A DNA stretch of 64,000 nucleotides, from assembly GCF_000153125.2 (NCBI RefSeq), contig NZ_CM002299.1:3298928-3362927 (forward strand), in the 5' to 3' direction. Positions 9,913-16,630 of this stretch are shown here, one piece after another. This DNA comes from Congregibacter litoralis KT71 (GTDB taxonomy: Bacteria > Pseudomonadota > Gammaproteobacteria > Pseudomonadales > Halieaceae). Every line of letters starts with the position of its first letter. The first letter of the stretch is position 1. The position numbers and the translations under genes are program-made. The notes beneath the pieces are model-generated. The model had not been told where the DNA came from and searched no databases. It saw only the letters and a list, made by a program, of their open reading frames with translations.

Positions 9913-10224
9913 GCAAGAAAACGCAAAAAAGCCTGTTATTTCAGGGGTTTGGGAGCAGTTTAGGGAGGATTGGAGGACATTTACAAGCGCATTTAGCGGC
10001 GGTAAAAAATCACAAAAACAGCGGCCTAAGGCGTTAAGCTAAGCTTTTACTTTAAGTTAAAGCTCATTTTCTTATTTGGTCGCTGGGTTTTAGGCAAATT
10101 CCGTCTAACCAGCGTCGGGATTACCGCAAGATGTTCCCGGTTGACGCTTTCGGGATCCCTGCGGGTTCTCCAGAGAGCAAAACAGCGCCCGAGAAACAGT
10201 GCCACGAGCGGCACTTCTACCTGC

Positions 10225-10288
10225 CCTGGTTTCTGATAGACCTGACTTCTGATCGTCGTGGCCTCTGATCGCCCTGGCGTCTGATCGC
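10225..10288. repeat. Four tandem 16-base repeats
   Basis: Consecutive units at 10225-10240, 10241-10256, 10257-10272 and 10273-10288 share the pattern CCTGGCNTCTGATCGC with a few substitutions each. They lie 3' of rnpB on its strand. Function unknown. Confidence 0.85.
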
Positions 10289-10299
10289 GCCGGCTGCAA

Positions 10300-10339
10300 C
10301 AGGCGTTGTGGCGGCTGTGGTTTGCAGCTACAACGCCTG
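10300..10339. repeat. Inverted repeat 3' of rnpB
   Basis: CAGGCGTTGT at 10300-10309 pairs perfectly with ACAACGCCTG at 10330-10339; inside it GCTG/CAGC can extend the hairpin. No T-run follows on either strand, so it does not look like a simple intrinsic terminator. Confidence 0.7.
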
Positions 10340-10361
10340 GAGCTGCACGGCCTCAGCCGCA

Positions 10362-10373
10362 GCAAAAATTAAA
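10362..10373 (-). terminator. Probable rnpB terminator
   Basis: Directly after the closing P1 strand the minus strand reads TTTAATTTTT, so the P1 helix plus this T-rich run can act as an intrinsic terminator. Confidence 0.6.
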
Positions 10374-10788
10374 GAAGTTGGCCGATAAGCCGGGTTCTGT
10401 CGAGAACGATCATTCATCTGGGACGAGCGTCGCCGCCCGCCTCTAGCGACCTACCCGAATCCACTGCGGGCCGCAGCTGGTGGATTCCTATTTGGTCTTG
10501 CTCCAGGTGGGGTTTACCATCGCCGCGCCTGTTACCAGCCGCGCGGTGCGCTCTTACCGCACCTTTTCACCCTTACCCTTCACAGGACATCGTTGAGAGG
10601 TCCTGCCAAGACGTCCGAGCCATTGCATTAACAGCCCTGAGCGGTCTTGGAGAAAGGCGGTTTCCTTTCTGCTGCACTTTCCGTGGGCTCACACCCCCCA
10701 GGCGTTACCTGGCACCCTGCCCTATGGAGCCCGGACTTTCCTCCGTACCCCCTGAAACAGGGAATACCGCGATCGTCTGGCCAACTTC
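10374..10788 (-). ncRNA. rnpB: RNase P RNA (M1 RNA), class A
   Basis: Catalytic RNA of RNase P, which matures tRNA 5' ends. The minus strand carries the universal blocks GAGGAAAGTCCGGGCTCC, AGGGTGCCAGGTAACGCCTG, AAGGGTGAAAAGGTGCGGTA, GAGCAAGACCAAATAGG and AGATGAATGATC...AGAACCCGGCTTATC, in the order found in E. coli rnpB. The 5' end GAAGTTGGCC pairs with the 3' end GGCCAACTTC (helix P1). About 415 nt, a little longer than the 377 nt E. coli RNA. It sits between the dcw cluster and rsmI, as I recall for P. aeruginosa. Confidence 0.97.
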
Positions 10789-10794
10789 GCGCGC

Positions 10795-10823
10795 AGAGTA
10801 GCGACAGGCGGAGCCAGGCGCAA
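10795..10823 (-). promoter_or_regulatory. rnpB promoter
   Basis: Minus-strand -35 TTGCGC (10823-10818), 17-base spacer and -10 TACTCT (10800-10795). The first base of rnpB is seven bases further, where a start site is expected. It lies in the gap after the rsmI stop. Confidence 0.75.
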
Positions 10824-10837
10824 GAAGCAATCCTGCA

Positions 10838-11677
10838 TCAGCCCTCTTTATGCTGCAGTAAATAATCATAGAGCTGGCGGCTGGGCATGCCTGCGTAGGC
10901 AGCCACCAGCTTCGCCGCCTGCCGCGCCGGCATATGCTCCGCCATTCCGCGTAACAACTCCCCCAGGGCGGAATCCACCTCGGCAACACCCTGATCCGGC
11001 GCCGGCGCTAAGAGCAGAACAATCTCTCCGCGCGCCTGGTTGGCATCATCCCGCACCCATTCACAAAGCTCCGAAAGAGATGCCCGACGGATCGTTTCGA
11101 AGCTTTTGGTCAGCTCCCGTGCCAGCGCAGCTTCTCGTGAGCCACCCATCACAGCCTGCAGATCCTCCAGGGTCGCAAGGATGCGATGGGGGGCCTCGTA
11201 AAAAATCAGGGTCGCGTCTGAGGAGGCAAGCGCTTCCAGCCGCCGCCGGCGGGCCTCACCGCGATTGGGTAAAAAGCCCTCAAAGGCAAAGCGGTCACTG
11301 GGCAACCCCGATCCTGACAGCCCCACCACGGCGGCACAGGGTCCCGGCAGGGGAATGACTTTTAAACCTTCATCCTGCATCACCCTGACGAGTCGATAAC
11401 CGGGATCCGAGATCGTTGGCGTACCTGCGTCGGACACCAGCGCCACGGACTCGCCGGCGGCGACCCGCGCTGCCAGTTGCTCCGCCACCTGGGGCGCGCT
11501 GTGCTCATGGTAGGCGAGCATGCGAGTCTTGATCCCCTCCCCGCTGAGAAGCTGCCCCGTGCGACGGGTATCCTCCGCCGCGATACACGATACCTGTGAA
11601 AGCACCTCCACCGCCCTACGGGAAATGTCACCGAGATTGCCGATAGGCGTGGCCACAATGTAGAGCGCCGGTTCCAA
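10838..11677 (-). CDS. rsmI: RsmI, 16S rRNA C1402 2'-O-methyltransferase
   Basis: Methylates the ribose of C1402, the same nucleotide base-methylated by RsmH encoded 1.5 kb away. 279 aa, tetrapyrrole-methylase fold: ATPIGNLGDIS at 9-19, ALVSDAGTPTISDPGYRLV and FEGFLPNRGEARRRRL are family signatures. The start is TTG at 11677-11675, supported by a strong AAGGGAGG site nine bases upstream (11694-11687) and by the universal N-terminus LYIVATPIGNLGD. It is divergent from lpoA. Confidence 0.96.
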   Translation of the reverse strand: MEPALYIVATPIGNLGDISRRAVEVLSQVSCIAAEDTRRTGQLLSGEGIKTRMLAYHEHSAPQVAEQLAARVAAGESVALVSDAGTPTISDPGYRLVRVMQDEGLKVIPLPGPCAAVVGLSGSGLPSDRFAFEGFLPNRGEARRRRLEALASSDATLIFYEAPHRILATLEDLQAVMGGSREAALARELTKSFETIRRASLSELCEWVRDDANQARGEIVLLLAPAPDQGVAEVDSALGELLRGMAEHMPARQAAKLVAAYAGMPSRQLYDYLLQHKEG

Positions 11678-11693
11678 GAGCGACAGCCTCCCT

Positions 11694-11699
11694 TATAAT
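11694..11699 (+). promoter_or_regulatory. Probable -10 element of lpoA promoter
   Basis: Perfect TATAAT 47 bases before the lpoA start. The -35 is poor (TTCCAA at 11672-11677, 16-base spacer) and would overlap the rsmI start codon on the other strand. Confidence 0.5.
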
Positions 11700-11745
11700 G
11701 CAGAGATCTCCGCGGCACTGGCCGCGTTCCAACTTCGAGGATAGC

Positions 11746-13569
11746 ATGCTGAGCTCGCTCCCCCGCTGGCGTACCGGCCTCACCGGGACCTTCCTTGCCG
11801 GCGTTCTGGCTGCCTGTGGCACCACCCCGGGAGACCTTCCCAACCGCACCGGCTTTCCGGGAAGGTCCGATGCGCCTTCGGCGACCGCGTCGCCCGCCGA
11901 GGTAGAAGCCTATCTTCCTGCGGTCACAGGGGAACGCCTGAATGACGAACTGTTTGCAGCAACCCGCGCGGCTCTGGCGGATGGTGACTGGATGGCCGCG
12001 ACCCTCGCCCTTGCAGCTATTGAAACACCCGACCCGGAAAACGCCGAAGAGGCCGATACCGCAGCATCCGAGGATCTGGTGGTCACCGCTTTGTGGATTG
12101 ACTACTACAAGGCTCGCATCGCTTACCTCCGGGGTGACACCGGAGAATACAGTGCCATTGTTACGGAGCTGGAGGCACAGCCACTTCCGGATGCCCTGCG
12201 CCGCGCTGTACTTGAGCTGCAGCTGGACGTCGCCCAACGCCAGGGAAACGACGCTGCCCAGCTGCAGCTGGCCCTTCGCCTGCTATCCCAGGGCGCGCAG
12301 GGCGCCCCACCGCCCTCCCGGCTTCTCGGCGCGGTCTGGAATGCAGCCCAGCGACTTCAAAAAGACAAAAATCCCGCCCCTTCCTATGACACGATCACTC
12401 AGGGCTGGCTGGATCTGGCCACGGCAACCACCGTCGACAGCCCCCTGGCGACCGCGGCGGCACTCGGGGCCTGGAGCACGCAGTATCCCCAGCATGCAGG
12501 ACGGACCTATGCTGACGCCCTGAGAGAAGCCGCCCTCGAAGATGCGAAGAGCAACAAACTCACGCTGGTGCTTCCCCTCTCCGGGCCTCTGGAAAAAGCA
12601 GGCGCCGCGGTGAGCGAGGGCTTTATCGCCGGTTTTTTTGCCGAACAGCAGCCGGGACTGACCGTCGATGTTCTCGACAGCCGGCGCTTTGAAACCATCG
12701 GGGCAGCTTATGCCGAAGCCCAGGCTCAGGGAGCCAGTGTCATCGTGGGCCCCCTGGGCAAACGGCAAGTCGCGGAACTCCTTGCTGAAACGGAATTGAA
12801 GGTGCCTGTGCTGGCACTGAACCGTCCCCTTTACGGTGGAGACAACAATCCCCGCAGTCTCCTCCTGTCCCTCGCCCCCGAAGATGAGGCCCGACAACTG
12901 GCAGACAACGCTTTCGCCGACGGCGCCCGGCGCGCCCTGGTGATTCGACCCGAGGGTGAATGGGGTGAACGCATGGAGCTGGCCCTGGCGCGACGCTGGC
13001 AGGCTCTTGGCGGACAGATCCCGACCACGGCCATCTATGGAACGCCTGACAGCCATTCTCCCGCCCTGCGGGACGCCCTCGGCCTGGGAGAGAGCGGCGC
13101 CCGCAGCCTTGCGGTGCGTGCCTTGTTCAACGAGCCCGTAGAGATCGCGGGTCGACGGAGGGAAGATCTGGATACGGTGTTTCTTCTCAGTAAAAGCAGC
13201 GACGAGGCCCGGGCGCTCAAGCCCCTCGTTAATTACCACTACGCCGGAGACCTGCCGGTGTATGCGCTATCCACGGCAGACAGTGGCAGCGGCAGCAGCG
13301 GACTGAACCGCGACCTGGGGGGCCTCAATGTGCTCGCGATGCCCTGGCGTCTGGACCCCGCCTCGGTAAACGCTGACGGCGGCTCCGTTGCGCTCCACGC
13401 CCTGGGCATGGATGCCTACGCCCTGGCGAAGCGATGGTGGCGCATGCGCTCTGTAGCGACGCCGCTGTATTTTGGACTCACCGCCGAATTACGCTCTGAT
13501 GATGACGGACGCCTCGAGCGCCGATTGAATATGGCCGAATTCGACCGAGGCGAACTGCGCCCCCGCTGA
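11746..13569 (+). CDS. lpoA: LpoA, outer-membrane lipoprotein activator of PBP1A
   Basis: Outer-membrane lipoprotein that spans the periplasm to stimulate the peptidoglycan synthase PBP1A. 607 aa from the chosen ATG. The signal peptide ends in lipobox LAAC with Cys24. The N-terminal half is TPR-like and alanine-rich; the C-terminal half has the periplasmic-binding-protein fold typical of LpoA (LTLVLPLSGPLEKAGAAVSEGF, VIVGPLGKRQV, PVLALNRP). The start at 11746 has GAGG five bases upstream; an in-frame non-ATG start at 11698 would spoil the signal peptide. First gene of lpoA-yraN-diaA-dolP. Confidence 0.93.
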   Translation: MLSSLPRWRTGLTGTFLAGVLAACGTTPGDLPNRTGFPGRSDAPSATASPAEVEAYLPAVTGERLNDELFAATRAALADGDWMAATLALAAIETPDPENAEEADTAASEDLVVTALWIDYYKARIAYLRGDTGEYSAIVTELEAQPLPDALRRAVLELQLDVAQRQGNDAAQLQLALRLLSQGAQGAPPPSRLLGAVWNAAQRLQKDKNPAPSYDTITQGWLDLATATTVDSPLATAAALGAWSTQYPQHAGRTYADALREAALEDAKSNKLTLVLPLSGPLEKAGAAVSEGFIAGFFAEQQPGLTVDVLDSRRFETIGAAYAEAQAQGASVIVGPLGKRQVAELLAETELKVPVLALNRPLYGGDNNPRSLLLSLAPEDEARQLADNAFADGARRALVIRPEGEWGERMELALARRWQALGGQIPTTAIYGTPDSHSPALRDALGLGESGARSLAVRALFNEPVEIAGRRREDLDTVFLLSKSSDEARALKPLVNYHYAGDLPVYALSTADSGSGSSGLNRDLGGLNVLAMPWRLDPASVNADGGSVALHALGMDAYALAKRWWRMRSVATPLYFGLTAELRSDDDGRLERRLNMAEFDRGELRPR

Positions 13570-13659
13570 CCTAGACTCTCCCCCAGCCTCTCCTCCAATT
13601 ACGGCAAGGCGAGGCCGCAGCAACTGACGTGTTAATTGTTGAGCGGGGGAACAGCCGGC

Positions 13660-14016
13660 ATGGTGAGTGGTGATGACTTTGAGGCGCGAAGCGCGGCCCT
13701 CCTCAAGTCCTACGGCCTGCGTATCCTGGACACGCAGTACCGATGCAAAGCAGGGGAAATAGATATCATTGCCTGCGATGAGCATCACTTACTGTTTGTA
13801 GAGGTCCGCGCCCGACGTCATCGCAGCCATGGCGGCGCCGCGGCTTCGGTGAACCGGGCAAAGCAGTGTAGAATCGCACGATGCGCAGCTTATTTTCTCA
13901 ATCGACATCCCCAGTGGTGCCACCTGCCCTGTCGCTTCGATGTCATTGCCTGGGAACCGGGCTGCGCCGGACAAAGCTTCGAGGCACGTTGGATTCAGGC
14001 AGCCTTCATCACTTGA
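13660..14016 (+). CDS. yraN: YraN/UPF0102 family nuclease-fold protein
   Basis: Small conserved protein of the UPF0102 family with a predicted endonuclease-like (Holliday-junction resolvase) fold; cellular role not settled. 118 aa from ATG 13660. FEARSAALLKSYGLRIL, YRCKAGEIDIIA and LLFVEVRAR carry the family's acidic/lysine core (GEIDII...VEVR). A TTG at 13636 in the same frame is a less likely start; a GGGGG stretch precedes the ATG. Same neighbours as in E. coli and Pseudomonas. Confidence 0.88.
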   Translation: MVSGDDFEARSAALLKSYGLRILDTQYRCKAGEIDIIACDEHHLLFVEVRARRHRSHGGAAASVNRAKQCRIARCAAYFLNRHPQWCHLPCRFDVIAWEPGCAGQSFEARWIQAAFIT

Positions 14017-14067
14017 TCGCACGGTCCTGGCGCCAAACCGCTGTCAGGCGTTTATGAGTCCAACGCC

Positions 14068-14610
14068 ATGACCGACGAACATTATGATCGCACAGCCGCG
14101 AGCTTCCACCGGCGCATCGAAACTATTGCCAACGCCGTGGACAGCATGGCACCCGGGCTCGCCGCAGCGACCAGCCTTCTCGCTCAGGCGATATTGGACG
14201 ACAGAAAAGTACTGGTCTGCGCCTGTGGCAGGGACGCCACCCTCGGCGCACACGTCGCGGCAACTTTAAGAACTCCCCTGGAATCCGGGCCGCCATTACC
14301 TGCCATCGCATTGTGCAGCGACAGTGCGGAGGGAGACACCCAGCTATGGCGGGATCTCCGCACGCTCTCCCGCGACGGCGATATTCTGCTGTGTATCGAT
14401 AGCAGCTCCGGCGCCGCCATTGCACAAAAATTTATTCAATTTGCCGGGACCCGAAACCTCGTGACCGTTGCGATGTCAGAAAACCTGGAAGTAAACGGCG
14501 GCAGCTGTATCGAAATCCATACCGCCGATGCCGACCAGCGCAGCGAGCTGGCCCTCATGGCCAGCCACTGCCTCAGGGAACACCTAAAACAATTGTTGGT
14601 AGGAGAATAA
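14068..14610 (+). CDS. diaA: DiaA-like SIS-domain protein
   Basis: SIS-fold protein related to sedoheptulose-7-phosphate isomerase GmhA; in E. coli DiaA binds DnaA and times replication initiation. 180 aa. The SIS core is visible (VLVCACGRDATLGAHVA, DILLCIDSSSGAAIAQKFIQ, NLVTVAMS), but the first loop reads CACGRDATLG where DiaA/GmhA usually have CGNGxSAAxA. The assignment rests mainly on position between yraN and dolP. A divergent SIS protein without DiaA function is possible. Confidence 0.75.
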   Translation: MTDEHYDRTAASFHRRIETIANAVDSMAPGLAAATSLLAQAILDDRKVLVCACGRDATLGAHVAATLRTPLESGPPLPAIALCSDSAEGDTQLWRDLRTLSRDGDILLCIDSSSGAAIAQKFIQFAGTRNLVTVAMSENLEVNGGSCIEIHTADADQRSELALMASHCLREHLKQLLVGE

Positions 14611-14617
14611 ACTGACC

Positions 14618-15247
14618 ATGGCGCGCCGCGTATCTTTAGCGACACCTTTAGCGACCCCTTTTTCCGCCTCTGCCCTGCCGCGTTTTGCTCTTGCGCTGGC
14701 ACTATCAAGCCTGCTCTTCCTTCAGGGTTGTGGCTCGCTTCTCGCCACCTTTGAGTCTGGCGCCATTGAAGATGATCCTGGCGAACGCACCTTTGCCCAG
14801 CGCATCGCCGATGAATCCATCGAGACAAAAGCCATCGTCAATCTTCATGCGGCGGATGATCGTTTTGATCAGGGGCATCTGGTGGTGCAGAGCTACAACG
14901 GCTACGTGCTCATAGCCGGCCAGGTGCCGCAGGAAGAGCTACGCCAAAAAGCCAACGATGTCGTACGAAAAATTCGTGACGTCCGGCGTATCTACAATGA
15001 ACTGGAAGTCGCTGCCGCCAGCTCGGCGATGACAAGGGCCTCGGATACCTGGATCGCCAACAAGGTCAAAACATTCCTGCTCACGGGCAGCGATACGCCG
15101 GGACTGCGCGTGAAGGTTGTCGCCGAAGATGGCGTCGTCTATCTCCTGGGTATGGTGACCCGGGCAGAAGCTGATCGTATTGCGGAAGAAGCGGCCGACA
15201 CCTCAGGCGTCCAGCGGGTTGTGCGCCTGTTCGAGTACATCGATTGA
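14618..15247 (+). CDS. dolP: DolP (YraP), BON-domain outer-membrane lipoprotein
   Basis: Lipoprotein with two BON domains that supports outer-membrane integrity; in E. coli it binds anionic phospholipid and sits at the division site. 209 aa. A hydrophobic signal ends at lipobox LQGC (Cys38). BON domain 1 covers roughly 65-112 (GYVLIAGQVPQEELRQKA), BON domain 2 roughly 130-205 (DGVVYLLGMVTRAEADRIA). Seven bases downstream of diaA, last gene of the lpoA operon. Confidence 0.92.
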   Translation: MARRVSLATPLATPFSASALPRFALALALSSLLFLQGCGSLLATFESGAIEDDPGERTFAQRIADESIETKAIVNLHAADDRFDQGHLVVQSYNGYVLIAGQVPQEELRQKANDVVRKIRDVRRIYNELEVAAASSAMTRASDTWIANKVKTFLLTGSDTPGLRVKVVAEDGVVYLLGMVTRAEADRIAEEAADTSGVQRVVRLFEYID

Positions 15248-15277
15248 GCGCCGATACTTTCGCAGGCTTGACTGCGC

Positions 15278-15673
15278 TTACTTTACGACCGTGAGACTGG
15301 GTTTTCCGTTGCGCCGGAACGGCGTGGGTTCATTGCCGCCCTCGGGCGTGGGGTCGTCATCCCCCTCTTCCGGCTCAAACGCCATGCCCTGGCCGTTTTC
15401 CCGTGCGTAGATTCCCAGGATCGCCGCCATAGGCATAAAGACGTCCGTAGGCTTTCCTCCGAAGCGGCCGTTGAAGCTCACGCAATCATCGGCCAGCTGC
15501 AGCTCAATCACGGCTGAGGGAGAGAGGTTAAGGACAATCTGTCCGTCCTTGACGTACTCTTCCGGCACGTCGACCCCCGGTGCCGTCGCATCCACAATCA
15601 CATGGGGCGTACAGTCGTTATCAACGATCCACTCGTAGAGGGCTCTCAGCAGGTAGGGCCGACTTGAATTCAC
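15278..15673 (-). CDS. sspB: SspB, ClpXP adaptor (specificity-enhancing factor)
   Basis: Adaptor that tethers ssrA-tagged proteins to ClpX. 131 aa. The N-terminal substrate-binding domain begins SSRPYLLRALYEWIVDN and includes LSPSAVIELQLADD and FNGRFGG. An acidic flexible linker (about 105-118) leads to the C-terminal ClpX-docking end PSLTVVK, the usual XB-motif pattern. It lies just downstream of sspA on the same strand. Confidence 0.95.
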   Translation of the reverse strand: MNSSRPYLLRALYEWIVDNDCTPHVIVDATAPGVDVPEEYVKDGQIVLNLSPSAVIELQLADDCVSFNGRFGGKPTDVFMPMAAILGIYARENGQGMAFEPEEGDDDPTPEGGNEPTPFRRNGKPSLTVVK

Positions 15674-15693
15674 CAGTAAATCCAGCGCTGCGC

Positions 15694-16299
15694 CTAGAGG
15701 CGCATCTCGCGCTCCTGCTCGGTCAAACTCTGCTGGAACGACTCCCGCTTGAACAACTGATCCATGTAGGCAAACAGCGGCTTCGACTGCTTGCTGGGGC
15801 GAATATCAATACCCAGGGTGGGTAGGCGCCAGAGAATAGGCGCAATACAGCAATCTACGAGGGTAAATTCATCGTTCATGAAAAACGGCTTTTCCGCGAA
15901 AATCGGCGCGATTGCCAGAATACCCTCGCGCAACTCTTTAACCGATCGCTTAACGACGTTGTCGCTGCGAGAGTTCTGAATGGAGTCGATTAACGCGCAC
16001 CAGTCCTGCTCGATGCGGTGCATAAACAGGCGGCTCTCGGCGCGGGCTACGGGGTAAACAGGCAAAAGCGGAGGATGAGGAAAACGCTCATCCAGATACT
16101 CCATCATCACGCGGGTCTCGTAGAGAGAGAGCTCACGGTCAACCAGTGTAGGGAGGGAGTTGTAGGGGTTGTGCTCGGACATCTCTCTCGGCGGATGCGC
16201 GGGATCCACGTCAATAATTTCGGCGGTAACGCCTTTCTCAGCCAGTACGATGCGTACACGATGACTGAAGTGCGAGGTCGGATCGGAGTAAAAAATCAT
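15694..16299 (-). CDS. sspA: SspA, stringent starvation protein A
   Basis: GST-fold RNA-polymerase-associated protein involved in stationary-phase and acid stress responses. 201 aa. The family core [51 protein letters not shown] is nearly identical to E. coli SspA, and the C-terminus ends [11 protein letters not shown]. The N-terminus is about ten residues shorter than in E. coli. No strong ribosome site is visible before the ATG. Operon sspA-sspB, downstream of petABC as in many gammaproteobacteria. Confidence 0.96.
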   Translation of the reverse strand: MIFYSDPTSHFSHRVRIVLAEKGVTAEIIDVDPAHPPREMSEHNPYNSLPTLVDRELSLYETRVMMEYLDERFPHPPLLPVYPVARAESRLFMHRIEQDWCALIDSIQNSRSDNVVKRSVKELREGILAIAPIFAEKPFFMNDEFTLVDCCIAPILWRLPTLGIDIRPSKQSKPLFAYMDQLFKRESFQQSLTEQEREMRL

Positions 16300-16630
16300 G
16301 GAGGTTGGTGCGCCTGTAGTTTATGGAAAACTGTTTACGTCAAATGGGGGGACACAAAATACCAGCTTTACCCTTTGGGCACGAGGCCTTGAGGCTTCTG
16401 TGACCCACCGGATCTGCGTCGACCGATCTGGTCCCCGGCCTAATAATTGTGATAGCAGTGTTGCACTGAGCGCCTTACACGCGCTGTTCCGTTGTTAATG
16501 CAGCGGTTACGGCCTTAGCTAATCGCTTGTTGTTTGTACCCATGCCTGAACAAGAAAACGGCGGCGTAGGATTCTCACCCTATGCGCCACCGTTCCTACC
16601 CGCTATAGGCGGAGCTTTGTTGAACCTCGA
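16300..16630. other. Intergenic region between sspA and petBC
   Basis: About 330 bases upstream of sspA and downstream of petBC. It contains the petBC terminator hairpin at 16550-16594. A TTGACG on the minus strand near 16338-16343 could be a -35 for sspA, but no good -10 lies at the right distance. Nothing else recognisable. Confidence 0.6.
16550..16594 (-). terminator. Intrinsic terminator of the petA-petBC operon
   Basis: Minus-strand hairpin with imperfect arms (16578-16594 against 16557-16570, CCTATGCGCC/GGCGTAGG core), followed by TTTTCTTGTT at 16558-16549. It lies 37 bases after the petBC stop. Confidence 0.65.

Larger units (their letters stand above)
9913..10373. other. Intergenic region between dcw promoter and rnpB
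   Basis: About 460 bases without a convincing gene. The part next to the dcw promoter is AT-rich. The part next to rnpB holds four 16-base tandem repeats (10225-10288) and an inverted repeat with perfect 10-base arms (10300-10309 and 10330-10339). A minus-strand ORF of 86 codons here has no recognisable features. Confidence 0.6.

Noticed and set aside
10105..10365. 86-codon minus-strand ORF downstream of rnpB
   Set aside because: It consists largely of the 16-base repeats and hairpin, with no ribosome site or recognisable domain.
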